Part shown: piece by piece, positions 25,015-34,703 of the stretch
Layout of the letters: each line of letters opens with the position of its first letter
Numbering within the stretch: position 1 is the stretch's first letter
Origin: Brumimicrobium sp041655765
GTDB lineage: Bacteria; Bacteroidota; Bacteroidia; Flavobacteriales_D; Crocinitomicaceae
DNA length: 64,000 nucleotides
Direction of reading: 5' to 3'
Assembly: GCA_041655765.1 (NCBI GenBank)
Contig: JBBAEU010000001.1
Coordinates: 124,001-188,000, forward strand
Translations under genes and position numbers: made by a program
Notes under the pieces: model-generated
The model's input: only the letters and a program-made list of their open reading frames with translations
Database searches by the model: none
Told to the model about the DNA's origin: nothing

Positions 25015-27492
25015 TTATAACAAACCTTGAGCCTTCATTTCACTCAATTTTTCATTTAAAGCCTCAATGGTAGGAATTAAAACGTCTCTTGCCTTACTTC
25101 CTTGAAATTTCCCTACAATTCCGTGATATTCCAATTGGTCAATAATTCTTCCGGCACGGTTGTAACCGAGTTTTAATTTACGTTGAATTAAGCTCGTTGA
25201 ACCTTGTTGATTTTCTACAAGTACAAACGCTGCCTCTTCAAATTTCGGGTCTAAATCGTCATCAACATCAATGTTGCCTCCTTCTCCTAACTCTCCTTCG
25301 TATTCAGGTAATTCAAAAGCAGTTGTATATCCTCTTTGCTCTCCAATGAAATCGCAAATTCCTTCAACCTCTGGCGTATCAACAAATCCACATTGTAGTC
25401 TAACCATCTCACTTCCTGTAGATATCAACATGTCACCTTTTCCAATTAATTGGTCTGCACCAGATGAATCAAGAATGGTTCTCGAGTCTATTTTTGACAA
25501 TACCCTAAAAGCAATACGAGCTGGGAAGTTTGCTTTAATCATCCCTGTAATTACGTTCACAGATGGTCGTTGAGTTGCAACAATTAGGTGTATTCCAATC
25601 GCTCTCGCTAATTGTGCCAATCGGGCAATGGGATGCTCGACCTCTTTTCCTGCTGTCATAATTAAATCAGCAAACTCGTCAATTAAAACAACAATATAAG
25701 GCATGTATTTGTGCCCTTTTTCAGGGTTGAGCTGACGTTTGATAAATTTCTCATTGTATTCCTTAATATTTCGGACCATTGCATCCTTCAAAAGGTCATA
25801 GCGTTCGTCCATCTCTATACACAATGAGTTAAGCGTATTTACAACCTTTGATGTATCAGTGATAATTGCATCTTCTTCTCCCGGTAGCTTTGCTAAGAAA
25901 TGACGCTCAATTTTGTTATACAACGTTAGTTCAACCTTTTTAGGGTCAACCAAAACAAATTTAACTTCTGATGGATGTTTTTTATATAGTAATGAAACCA
26001 AAATGGCATTCAACCCTACAGATTTTCCTTGCCCTGTGGCTCCAGCAACTAGCAAATGAGGCATTTTGGTTAAGTCAAACGTATAAGTTTCATTCGTAAT
26101 CGTTTTTCCGAGAACGACAGGTAACTCTGCCTTTGTGTTTTGGTACTTTTCAGAGGCAATTAAAGAACGCATACTGACAACCTGTGGATTACTATTAGGG
26201 ACTTCAATCCCGATTGTCCCTTTTCCTGGAATAGGAGCAATAATTCGAATTCCCAGAGCAGCCAAGCTAAGCGCAATATCATCTTCTAAGTTTTTAATCT
26301 TGGATATACGGACGCCAGGTGCCGGTACAATCTCATAAAGTGTAACTGTTGGACCAATCGTAGCTTTGATTTTAGCTATTTCAATCTTATAATTAGCTAA
26401 CGTCTGTACAATATTATCTTTGTTTTGTTCTAACTCTTCTTTTGTTACGCCATTATCATTTGAATCGTATTTCTTTAATAAATCCAATTCAGGAAGTTTA
26501 TATTCCGAGAGTTCAAGTTTTGGGTCATACGGACCAGCAGCCTTTAGAATACTGTTTACTTCATCACCTGAAAGTTCTTTCTCTGTCTGAGCAACTTCAA
26601 CTTCAAATTCTTCAACACTACTACTCAAATCTTCAGTATCAGTATTTATATTGGTTGCTTCAGGTGTTTTTGTGATTACTTCAAAATCTTCATCATCCTC
26701 TTCATAATCTTGTTCATCATATTCTTGATTAGGATCAACTTCTTCCTCTAAATCAAGGCTGTCCTCATCTTCTGTAATGAATTGACTTGTTAACTCTTCT
26801 GTATAAGTATTTTCAGGCTCCACAATATCTTCGATATTTCTTTTTTCCTTTTTGAAATATTTGTTATAGATACTTTTAAAATCAGGATTAAACAATGTTA
26901 CGATAGCAACAAACAGAACGGCAAATAAAAGCAATGCAGTACCTAAGGTTCCAAAGATAGAAGATAACCATTGTTGAGAAATAAATCCAAAAGCCCCGCC
27001 TAAATAACTAATGTCAGACGAAACAAGACCTAAAAAGACAGATATCCAAACAATTGCCAAAAAAGAAATCAGAAAAGTTTTGCGAAGTGGTAATAGCTTG
27101 ATGTTTAGCAAAAGAAAAACTCCTATTACAAATGCCAAAAAGCTAAATGTGAACGATACAATTCCAAACCATTTGTACATAAAAAGGTGAGAAACCCATG
27201 CACCAAATTTACCGAGCCAATTTTTAGCTTCAATGGTTGCGTCGCCAAAAATATAATTCCAAAAAGAGTTAGAAACAATTAAGTCTTGGTCAGCCTTCCA
27301 GCTAAAAAGATAAGAAAAAAAAGCAATAAATAGATAGATAGAAGAAAGAATCAATAATGCTCCTGTGATTGATTTTGCTTTACGCTTATCAACACGGTCG
27401 ATTATATTTGTTAAGGAAGTTACTTTCTTCTCCTTAACTTCTTTCTCCTTTTTTTTGACTTCTTTTCCTTTTAAAACGTTCTTTTTGACCAT
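25015..27492 (-). CDS. ftsK: DNA translocase FtsK
   Basis: An 825-residue FtsK/SpoIIIE motor that pumps chromosome DNA through the division septum. It has a basic N-terminus, four or five transmembrane helices (about 35-215), an acidic Asp/Glu-rich linker (about 220-310) and the motor. In the motor, Walker A is GATGQGKSVGLN and Walker B is VVLIDEFADLIM, with ARAIGIHLIVATQRPS after it. The last about 65 residues form the winged-helix gamma domain (STSLIQRKLKLGYNRAGRIIDQLE) that reads orienting DNA sequences. Length is normal for Bacteroidota. Confidence 0.97.
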   Translation of the reverse strand: MVKKNVLKGKEVKKKEKEVKEKKVTSLTNIIDRVDKRKAKSITGALLILSSIYLFIAFFSYLFSWKADQDLIVSNSFWNYIFGDATIEAKNWLGKFGAWVSHLFMYKWFGIVSFTFSFLAFVIGVFLLLNIKLLPLRKTFLISFLAIVWISVFLGLVSSDISYLGGAFGFISQQWLSSIFGTLGTALLLFAVLFVAIVTLFNPDFKSIYNKYFKKEKRNIEDIVEPENTYTEELTSQFITEDEDSLDLEEEVDPNQEYDEQDYEEDDEDFEVITKTPEATNINTDTEDLSSSVEEFEVEVAQTEKELSGDEVNSILKAAGPYDPKLELSEYKLPELDLLKKYDSNDNGVTKEELEQNKDNIVQTLANYKIEIAKIKATIGPTVTLYEIVPAPGVRISKIKNLEDDIALSLAALGIRIIAPIPGKGTIGIEVPNSNPQVVSMRSLIASEKYQNTKAELPVVLGKTITNETYTFDLTKMPHLLVAGATGQGKSVGLNAILVSLLYKKHPSEVKFVLVDPKKVELTLYNKIERHFLAKLPGEEDAIITDTSKVVNTLNSLCIEMDERYDLLKDAMVRNIKEYNEKFIKRQLNPEKGHKYMPYIVVLIDEFADLIMTAGKEVEHPIARLAQLARAIGIHLIVATQRPSVNVITGMIKANFPARIAFRVLSKIDSRTILDSSGADQLIGKGDMLISTGSEMVRLQCGFVDTPEVEGICDFIGEQRGYTTAFELPEYEGELGEGGNIDVDDDLDPKFEEAAFVLVENQQGSTSLIQRKLKLGYNRAGRIIDQLEYHGIVGKFQGSKARDVLIPTIEALNEKLSEMKAQGLL

Positions 27493-27609
27493 CTACGAAA
27501 ATTATCTTACGAAGATATAGATTATTAAAATAGTAAGGACTTCTTTTTTAAAATACCTATTCACACACTCGTGTTAATTATGTGTTTTTTACAAATAAAC
27601 CTTCATTAA

Positions 27610-28254
27610 TCATTCTTCTTCACCCTTTTCAATATGCTCAATAAATTCATCAAACGTTATGATTGTATAGTCTGAGGGAATTCCAAACATATTTATATCG
27701 ATTTCTTTTTCCTCTAATGATATTAACGTATAAGTGAGCCATGAATTGTCCACAAACAGCTTATACTTAACGGGTAAACCTGGCATGTTGTTTAAGGCTG
27801 AAGAATATTTAGGAGAAATTTTCGGATAATAATTCATTGTTATCGTTGTGTCAAGCTCATGATCAATCACAGAAATATTGTTTGCCATAATCCCAGCTAT
27901 TTCTACCTTTCCACTTTTTCGTTCAAAAGAATATCCATCATCAACAATAGTATCGGGGATGGTTTGAATGGCAATTTTCTCTCCGACATCCATTAAAATA
28001 TAGGCCTTGTTTCGTGGGATGTGTTTCACGTAAACTTGTTTTCCAATTGGCGTAAAGTTTTCAATCCTCAACATAGAGTCCTTCGCATATACAATTTGAT
28101 AACTTGAACTATCTTTTTTGTTTAACTGATAGAATTCAGAATCTGATTCAATATAATAAACAAACTTTCCTTCAAAATTCTCCATGGTCGGCTTAGGAAG
28201 TGTACAACTCGCTAGCACCAATGTAGTAAACAAAAAAATAAGAGGATAACGCAT
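27610..28254 (-). CDS. Lipoprotein, DUF4412-like
   Basis: A 214-residue lipoprotein with signal MRYPLIFLF... LASCTLP. The body is beta-rich: FEGKFVYYIESDSE near the start, then YAKDSMLRIENFTPIGKQVYVKH and VEIAGIMANN, and a C-terminal acidic helix. This pattern of a reporter-like beta sheet with modified-YY and a K-x-x-x-R-I-E segment is like DUF4412 proteins of Bacteroidota, but the match is by eye and function is unknown. It lies 117 nt upstream of ftsK on the same strand. Confidence 0.6.
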   Translation of the reverse strand: MRYPLIFLFTTLVLASCTLPKPTMENFEGKFVYYIESDSEFYQLNKKDSSSYQIVYAKDSMLRIENFTPIGKQVYVKHIPRNKAYILMDVGEKIAIQTIPDTIVDDGYSFERKSGKVEIAGIMANNISVIDHELDTTITMNYYPKISPKYSSALNNMPGLPVKYKLFVDNSWLTYTLISLEEKEIDINMFGIPSDYTIITFDEFIEHIEKGEEE

Positions 28255-28391
28255 AAACTATATTTTAATAACAACGAAAATAACGAAAGTTGTTTGATTT
28301 TTTATATTTCGAATCAGAATGTTTTATAAATTATAGCCCTTAAAGATAAAACTTTCCATATAGATAACTTCCCAACTTATTTTGGAATGAT

Positions 28392-28409
28392 TAAATTTGC
28401 ATAAATTTG
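28392..28409 (+). promoter_or_regulatory. Tandem -7 boxes TAAATTTG upstream of arginase
   Basis: Two exact copies of TAAATTTG, at 28392-28399 and 28402-28409, within a 10-bp direct repeat. A TTG at 28382-28384 is 17 nt before the second copy, which is therefore the better candidate for the arginase-argS operon. Confidence 0.5.
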
Positions 28410-28425
28410 CATAAATCACACAAAA

Positions 28426-29391
28426 ATGTCAAAGAAAATAGCTTATATATTCAATGATTCAGAAATTTCAGCAGGTACGCGTGGTGCTAGTCTTGGACCA
28501 GGGGCAATTCGAGTTGTAGATGATAACTCGGGTAATTATTTGTTTTCAAAATACCCTGCATACCATGTAGAAACATATAACAACTTATTGGATGAACCCA
28601 CACCATATAAGTATGGAAAGCGAATCAATGGGATGGTAAAACTGTATGAAAATATTTCTAAGCTTATCAGTATTCAAAGAAATGAAAATGATTTTTTAAT
28701 CGTGATTGCTGCTGATCATGGATCGGCTGGAGGAACGGTTGCAGGACTAAAAATTGCGAATCCCAGTCACAATATCGGTGTTTTATGGATAGACGCACAC
28801 GCAGACATTCATTCGCCTTACACAACACCTTCAGGAAATATGCACGGAATGCCTGTAGCTGCAATTATGGACGAAGATAATTTAGCTTGCAAAATAAATG
28901 ATTTAACCGTCGAAGAGAAAAGGATGTGGGAAGAAATGAAAACGGTAGGAGATGTCGCTCCTAAAACTGCCTATAAAAATTTGGCTTATATCGGTCTTAG
29001 AGATTTGGAACAACCCGAAATTGATGTACTGAAAAAAAATAACGTTACAAATATCACTGTTGCAGAATTGAGAGAAAAAGGGACTGAAGTTGTTATCCGT
29101 AGTTTAATGAAAAAATTTGAATTTTGTAATGAAATTTATGTTTCTTTTGACGTTGATTCTATGGATCCAGAATTAACTTCGCACGGAACAGGAACACCTG
29201 TGCCAAATGGAATTACACCTGACGAAGCAAAAGTTTTATTGAAACACTTTGCTAATCATCCAAAAACAAAATGTATTGAATTTGTAGAGGTAAATCCGTG
29301 TCTGGATGAAAAGAAAAATAAAATGGCAGAAGTGGCTTACGACTTAATAAAGGAAGTTGTTGCAGTTGTAGAAAATAAGTCATCACTTTAA
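28426..29391 (+). CDS. Arginase
   Basis: A 321-residue ureohydrolase. The manganese-binding motifs are all present: ADHGSAGG (His and Gly), WIDAHADIHSP (DAHAD), GNMHGMPVA and SFDVDSMDPEL (DxD). The HADIHSP and HGMPVA forms favour arginase over agmatinase or formimidoylglutamase. It converts arginine to ornithine and urea. It is followed 24 nt later by argS, so arginine breakdown and charging share one transcript. It has tandem -7 boxes upstream. Confidence 0.88.
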   Translation: MSKKIAYIFNDSEISAGTRGASLGPGAIRVVDDNSGNYLFSKYPAYHVETYNNLLDEPTPYKYGKRINGMVKLYENISKLISIQRNENDFLIVIAADHGSAGGTVAGLKIANPSHNIGVLWIDAHADIHSPYTTPSGNMHGMPVAAIMDEDNLACKINDLTVEEKRMWEEMKTVGDVAPKTAYKNLAYIGLRDLEQPEIDVLKKNNVTNITVAELREKGTEVVIRSLMKKFEFCNEIYVSFDVDSMDPELTSHGTGTPVPNGITPDEAKVLLKHFANHPKTKCIEFVEVNPCLDEKKNKMAEVAYDLIKEVVAVVENKSSL

Positions 29392-29415
29392 AAAGTAAGA
29401 ATAGTTAAAAAAGAA

Positions 29416-31320
29416 ATGGAAAATAAGATTAAACAAGTTCTATTAGAGAACAGTCAATTCATCTTTGGACAAGAGATTGATGAGAAATTAATTCAATTTC
29501 AAAAAACGAGAAAGGATGTAGCTGGAGATTTAACATTGGTTGTTTTTCCATTTGTGAAAATACTGAGTTTTTCGCCATTGGCAGTGGGTGAGAAAATTGG
29601 GTTCTTTTTAAAAGATAATATTAGTGAAATTGAAGAATTTGTAGTGGTTAACGGTTTCTTAAATTTATCTTTTAAAAAAGAATATTGGACGAGTATTCTT
29701 CAAAGAATTGACGCAACTGATAATTTCGGATTGGTAAAGAAACCAACTGGTAAAACGTATATGGTTGAATATTCTTCGCCCAATACAAATAAACCATTGC
29801 ACTTAGGGCACATGCGTAATATTTTCTTGGGATATTCAGTGGCTGAAATATTAAAAGCAAACGGACACAAAGTCGTTAAAACACAAATCATTAATGATAG
29901 AGGAATCCACGTTTGTAAAAGTATGCTGGCATGGCAGAAATTTGCGCCATTAGATGCAGATGGGAGAAAAGAAACGCCAATATCTACAGGAATAAAAGGC
30001 GACCATTTCGTTGGTAAATATTATGTCGAATTTGATAAACAGGTAACAGAACAAGGTTTTGAAATAGCCAGTCAGTGGAGAAATAATGGCTATAGAGATG
30101 CTGAGATTCCTAGAGAAGCTTTGGAGAAGTTGCCCGGACTTTTTAAAGCCTACGATGAAGTACAAGAAGTAAAAAAGGAGGATAGTCTAGTTCGAAAAAT
30201 TGCATCATACGCAATTCCGTATGCACCGTTAACGCTCGAAGCAAAAGAAATGTTGGTAAAATGGGAAGCGAAAGACCCTGAGGTTTTGCAATTGTGGGAA
30301 ATGATGAATGGTTGGTGCTACGAAGGATTTGATGAAACATATCGTCGTATGGAAGTGGATTTTGACACAATTTATTATGAATCTGATACTTATCTACTTG
30401 GTAAAGATGTTGTGAAAGAAGGATTGGAAAAAGGCGTGTTTTTTAAAAAAGATGATGATTCTGTATGGATTGATTTGAGCGATGAAGGATTGGACGAAAA
30501 GTTGGTGCTTCGTGGCGATGGAACAGCGGTTTATATGACACAAGATATCGGAACTGCAATTAAGCGGTTTAAAGATTTTAAAGGACTCAATGGAATTATT
30601 TATACCGTTGGAAATGAACAGGACTACCATTTCCAAGTGCTGTTTTTGATTCTTAAAAAATTAGGTTATGATTTTGCTAAGGATTGCTTCCATTTGTCGT
30701 ATGGAATGGTAGATTTACCAGATGGAAAAATGAAATCACGTGAAGGAAAAGTAGTGGATGCAGATGATTTGATGGAAGAGGTTGTCCAAATTGCAAAAGA
30801 ATCAACTCAAGAAAGAGGACATATCGATGAAATGACTGAACAAGAAAAATCTTTGCTGTACGAAATCATAGGACTTGGCGGAATAAAATATTTTATCTTA
30901 AAAGTTGACCCAAAGAAACGAATGACATTTAACCCAGAAGAATCTATCGAATTAAATGGAAATACAGGAGCATTTGTACAATATGCGTATGCAAGAATCC
31001 AATCGTTATTAGAAAAAGTAAATATACCTGAAAAAGATACTGCCATCAAAATTCAAAATGATGAGAAAGAGCTCATTAAACAGTTGAACCAATTTACTGA
31101 AATTATCCAAGAAGCAGGAAAAAACTTCAGTCCTGCAATACTGATTAATTACACCTACGACTTGGTAAAAGAATATAATTCTTTCTATCAGTCAAACAGT
31201 GTAATGAAAGAGGAGGATGAGGGATTGAAAAATGCTCGAATTTTAATAAGTAGAAACGTTGCGAGCGTTATTCAAACAGCTATGCGTTTAATTGGTGTAC
31301 ACGTTCCTGATAGAATGTAA
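29416..31320 (+). CDS. argS: Arginyl-tRNA synthetase
   Basis: A 634-residue class I synthetase that charges tRNA-Arg. The N-terminal additional domain comes first, then EYSSPNTNKPLHLGHMRN with the HIGH-type motif near residue 130, a central editing-free catalytic domain, and MKSREGKVV in place of KMSKS. The anticodon-binding helical domain ends with ALTAMRLIGV-type sequence VIQTAMRLIGVHVPDRM. It is somewhat longer than the typical bacterial enzyme through internal insertions near residues 180-290. It lies directly after arginase. Confidence 0.97.
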   Translation: MENKIKQVLLENSQFIFGQEIDEKLIQFQKTRKDVAGDLTLVVFPFVKILSFSPLAVGEKIGFFLKDNISEIEEFVVVNGFLNLSFKKEYWTSILQRIDATDNFGLVKKPTGKTYMVEYSSPNTNKPLHLGHMRNIFLGYSVAEILKANGHKVVKTQIINDRGIHVCKSMLAWQKFAPLDADGRKETPISTGIKGDHFVGKYYVEFDKQVTEQGFEIASQWRNNGYRDAEIPREALEKLPGLFKAYDEVQEVKKEDSLVRKIASYAIPYAPLTLEAKEMLVKWEAKDPEVLQLWEMMNGWCYEGFDETYRRMEVDFDTIYYESDTYLLGKDVVKEGLEKGVFFKKDDDSVWIDLSDEGLDEKLVLRGDGTAVYMTQDIGTAIKRFKDFKGLNGIIYTVGNEQDYHFQVLFLILKKLGYDFAKDCFHLSYGMVDLPDGKMKSREGKVVDADDLMEEVVQIAKESTQERGHIDEMTEQEKSLLYEIIGLGGIKYFILKVDPKKRMTFNPEESIELNGNTGAFVQYAYARIQSLLEKVNIPEKDTAIKIQNDEKELIKQLNQFTEIIQEAGKNFSPAILINYTYDLVKEYNSFYQSNSVMKEEDEGLKNARILISRNVASVIQTAMRLIGVHVPDRM

Positions 31321-31381
31321 ATATTTATGCCCTTATTAACAAATATTACCGAGTAGATTCTTCTTTTATGTTCAATTTCTG

Positions 31382-31389
31382 TATCTTAG
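31382..31389 (+). promoter_or_regulatory. -7 box TATCTTAG, 4 nt before prmC start
   Basis: Seven of eight bases match TAnnTTTG; four bases separate it from the prmC ATG at 31394. Confidence 0.4.
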
Positions 31390-31393
31390 TATC

Positions 31394-32242
31394 ATGGCAA
31401 CTGTGAATGACATATTGTCTCAATTTAAGAGTGAACTGAACGATTCATTTACACAAAATGAAAAGCAACAAATCGCTAAGATGTTTCTCATGAATCGAAT
31501 GAATTTAAGCATGACAGATATCATTCTAAAAAGGAATGAAGATGTTCCAAAGCATGATTTTAAAGAAATTCTTCGTGATATTCACCGAATTAATAGAGGA
31601 AAACCCGTACAATATGTTTTAGGAGTTACATATTTTTATGGTTTGGAACTCATCACAGATGAAAGGGCTTTAATTCCTCGACCTGAAACAGAAGAATTAG
31701 TCAATTGGATTATCGAAATCGCTTCTGATCGAAGTCCAAAACTTTTAGATGTCGGCACTGGTTCGGGTTGTATTCCGTTGGCTGTTAAAGCAAATCTACC
31801 AAATAGCGATGTGAGGGGAATCGATTATAGTCAAGATGCTATAGATTTGGCAAATGAAAATGCTAAAAAATTAGGGCTAACCGCTCGATTTGAAATAGGA
31901 AGCGCCTTGAATTTAGAAGATTATTCAAAATATAAATGGGATATTATTGTTTCAAATCCTCCGTATATTCCTTATAAAGATAAAAAAAACATGCAAAGTC
32001 ACGTTGTAGAATACGAACCAGAAATTGCTTTGTTTGTCCCCGATAAAGACCCGCTGATGTTTTATAAAGATATTGCCAAATATGCAAAAGAATATTTGGT
32101 ACCAAACGGACATTTATTTTTTGAAATCAATGAAAATTATGCTAAAGAAGTAAAAGAAGTTTTAACTTTACTCGGATTTTCTGAAATCGAACTTAAAAAA
32201 GATTTACAGGGGAAAGACCGTATGATAAAAGCAAAATTATAA
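31394..32242 (+). CDS. prmC: Release factor glutamine N5-methyltransferase
   Basis: A 282-residue PrmC/HemK, which methylates the GGQ glutamine of release factors. The helical N-terminal domain ends at YFYGLELITDERALIPRPETEELV. The SAM-binding motif LLDVGTGSGCIPLAV and the catalytic SNPPYIP are clear. It heads a seven-gene run in which most gaps are under 10 nt: ligA starts 3 nt later. Confidence 0.96.
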   Translation: MATVNDILSQFKSELNDSFTQNEKQQIAKMFLMNRMNLSMTDIILKRNEDVPKHDFKEILRDIHRINRGKPVQYVLGVTYFYGLELITDERALIPRPETEELVNWIIEIASDRSPKLLDVGTGSGCIPLAVKANLPNSDVRGIDYSQDAIDLANENAKKLGLTARFEIGSALNLEDYSKYKWDIIVSNPPYIPYKDKKNMQSHVVEYEPEIALFVPDKDPLMFYKDIAKYAKEYLVPNGHLFFEINENYAKEVKEVLTLLGFSEIELKKDLQGKDRMIKAKL

Positions 32243-32245
32243 TGA

Positions 32246-34255
32246 ATGACGAAAGCAGAAGCAAAACAAAAGATTGACAACTTAACGAAGTTACTTAACC
32301 ATTATAATTACCAATATTATATAGAGAACGTTTCTGAGGTTTCAGACTTTGAGTTTGATCAATTACTAAAAGAATTACAATCTTTAGAAGAGCGATTTCC
32401 TGAATATGCTTTTCAAAATAGTCCCACAAAACGTGTTGGTGGAGATATCACCAAAAAGTTTGCAACGGTTAAGCACGAGTATCCAATGCTTTCACTGTCA
32501 AATTCATATTCAAAAGAAGAAATTATTGAGTGGGAAAACCGTGTTAAAAAATTAGTAGAAGAAGAGATAGAATACGTTTGTGAATTAAAATATGATGGCG
32601 TTGCAATTGGGATTCGATATGAAAATGGTCAGTTTAAACAGGCCATTACGCGTGGTGACGGAACACAAGGGGAAGATGTATCGGCGAATGTTAGAACCAT
32701 AAAAACCGTTCCACTAACTTTAAGGGGAGATTTCCCGAATCGCCTCGAAATCCGAGGAGAAATTATTTTCCCTTTTGATGCATTTAACGCTTTAAACGAC
32801 GAACGTAGAGAAAATGGCGAAGAATTGTTCGCTAACCCGAGAAATACTGCTGCAGGAACCTTAAAATTGCAAGATTCAAGCATCGTGTCGTCCCGTGGAT
32901 TAGATACTTTTTTGTATTTTGTAATGGGAGATGACCTGAATTTTAAAGGTCATTACGAAAGTGTTTTAAATGCTGGTAAATGGGGATTTAAAGTCCCAAA
33001 GTCAACAGAGAAATACATCATCAAAACAAATTCTATTGACGGAATTATGGATTTCATTGATTATTGGGATGAAAAACGTAAAAAATTGCCATTTGGAATT
33101 GATGGAATCGTGATAAAAGTTGATAGTTATGAACAGCAAGAACTGTTAGGAAGTACAGCAAAATCTCCCCGTTGGGCAATCGCATATAAATTTCCAACAG
33201 AACAGGCTAGCGCAACTTTAAAGTCTGTTGTGTATCAAGTGGGAAGAACAGGCGCAATCACTCCGGTTGCAAACCTATCTCCAGTTTCTTTGGGTGGAAC
33301 AACAGTAAAAAGGGCGTCATTACACAATGCCGACCAAATGGAACTGTTAGACTTACACGAAAATGATATCGTTTTTGTTGAAAAAGGTGGAGAAATTATC
33401 CCCAAAATTGTGGGAGTTGATGTAGATAAAAGACAAATTTTTACACCTAAGATTCAATTTATCACTCATTGCCCTGAATGTAATACAGAACTCATTAGAG
33501 AGGAAGGTGAAGCACAGCACTATTGTCCAAACGATTTGGGGTGTCCACCTCAAATTACAGGTAGAATTATCCACTTTATATCTCGAAAAGCAATGAATAT
33601 TGATGGAATTGGCACAGAAACAGTAGAACAATTGTTTAAAGAAGGATTAATTAAAACAAGTGCTGATTTGTACAAGCTGACATTTGACCAAATTGTAAAA
33701 TTGGAACGAATGGGTGACAAATCTGCGAATAACTTACTTGAAGGACTTGAAAAATCTAAGCAAATTCCTTTTGAACGTGTGCTTTTTGCATTGGGAATTA
33801 GATTTGTTGGAGAAACAGTTGCTAAAAAAGTGGCAAAAGCTTTAAAAAATATAGATGCAATTGTCTCTGCAAGCTACGATACATTAATAAACATTGATGA
33901 AGTAGGAGAAAAAATTGCTCGGTCTATTATACAGCATTTTTCTAAACCTGAAAATCTTGAAATAATAACGGATTTAAAAAACGCAGGTTTGCAATTTCAA
34001 ATTGAAGAAAAAGAACTTCAAAGCAATATATTAGAAGGGAAGTCAATTGTGGTTTCTGGTGTATTTCAAACAGTTTCACGAAATGAGTTAAAAGCAATGA
34101 TTGAAGGAAATGGTGGTAAAAATGTAGGGAGTATTTCTAAAAACACATCTTTTATCGTGGCTGGAGAAAATATGGGACCTTCCAAACTAGAGAAAGCACA
34201 GAAATTGGGAATAGAGATTTTAAGTGAGCAAGAATTTCTGGCACTAATACAATAA
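32246..34255 (+). CDS. ligA: NAD+-dependent DNA ligase LigA
   Basis: A 669-residue ligase that seals nicks in replication and repair. Domains in order are the Ia NAD-binding domain (SDFEFDQLL), adenylation with the catalytic lysine in ELKYDGVAIG, the OB fold, a four-Cys zinc finger (CPECN ... CPNDLGC), helix-hairpin-helix repeats and a C-terminal BRCT domain (GKSIVVSGVF, LGIEILSEQEF). It is complete. It follows prmC by 3 nt and precedes the DUF6913 gene by 4 nt. Confidence 0.98.
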   Translation: MTKAEAKQKIDNLTKLLNHYNYQYYIENVSEVSDFEFDQLLKELQSLEERFPEYAFQNSPTKRVGGDITKKFATVKHEYPMLSLSNSYSKEEIIEWENRVKKLVEEEIEYVCELKYDGVAIGIRYENGQFKQAITRGDGTQGEDVSANVRTIKTVPLTLRGDFPNRLEIRGEIIFPFDAFNALNDERRENGEELFANPRNTAAGTLKLQDSSIVSSRGLDTFLYFVMGDDLNFKGHYESVLNAGKWGFKVPKSTEKYIIKTNSIDGIMDFIDYWDEKRKKLPFGIDGIVIKVDSYEQQELLGSTAKSPRWAIAYKFPTEQASATLKSVVYQVGRTGAITPVANLSPVSLGGTTVKRASLHNADQMELLDLHENDIVFVEKGGEIIPKIVGVDVDKRQIFTPKIQFITHCPECNTELIREEGEAQHYCPNDLGCPPQITGRIIHFISRKAMNIDGIGTETVEQLFKEGLIKTSADLYKLTFDQIVKLERMGDKSANNLLEGLEKSKQIPFERVLFALGIRFVGETVAKKVAKALKNIDAIVSASYDTLINIDEVGEKIARSIIQHFSKPENLEIITDLKNAGLQFQIEEKELQSNILEGKSIVVSGVFQTVSRNELKAMIEGNGGKNVGSISKNTSFIVAGENMGPSKLEKAQKLGIEILSEQEFLALIQ

Positions 34256-34259
34256 AAAA

Positions 34260-34703
34260 ATGGAAAAAATGGGAATCGTTTACTTGAATTGGCAAGGTCT
34301 GGATGAGTTTCAAAGACTTCAATCCGATATCGAGAGAACAATTTCTCAAATTTCAAGTTTTATCTATATCATTCGTACTAAAAACCCAAAGGAAGCTGAA
34401 CAACTTCCGAAGATTGACAGGGTAATTTTTATAACGAAAAAAGATTTCTCAGTTTTCGGAAAATTAAGAAACAAACGAATTATTGAAATCTTAAATAATG
34501 AAAAGATGGGAATTGTTATTTTTGCATCTACAATACATGACAACTTTTTTAAAAGAATATTGAAAACAAGCAAATTAAAATCGGTTGGCATAGAAAATAG
34601 CGATTTGCCGGATTTTGACTTGTCGTTTAAAAATATCGAAAAAATTGATGATAACTATTTTCAACAAATTAACAAATATTTAAGCCAAATCCAATGGAAA
34701 TAA
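34260..34703 (+). CDS. DUF6913-like protein
   Basis: A 147-residue soluble alpha/beta protein with the NWQGLDEFQRLQ and FITKKDFSVFGKLRNKRI segments and a basic, Asp-rich C-terminus. It resembles the small DUF6913 family found between ligA and dapA in Bacteroidota; function is unknown. It overlaps dapA by 10 nt, so translation may be coupled. The family match is from memory of context and not verified by search. Confidence 0.6.
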   Translation: MEKMGIVYLNWQGLDEFQRLQSDIERTISQISSFIYIIRTKNPKEAEQLPKIDRVIFITKKDFSVFGKLRNKRIIEILNNEKMGIVIFASTIHDNFFKRILKTSKLKSVGIENSDLPDFDLSFKNIEKIDDNYFQQINKYLSQIQWK

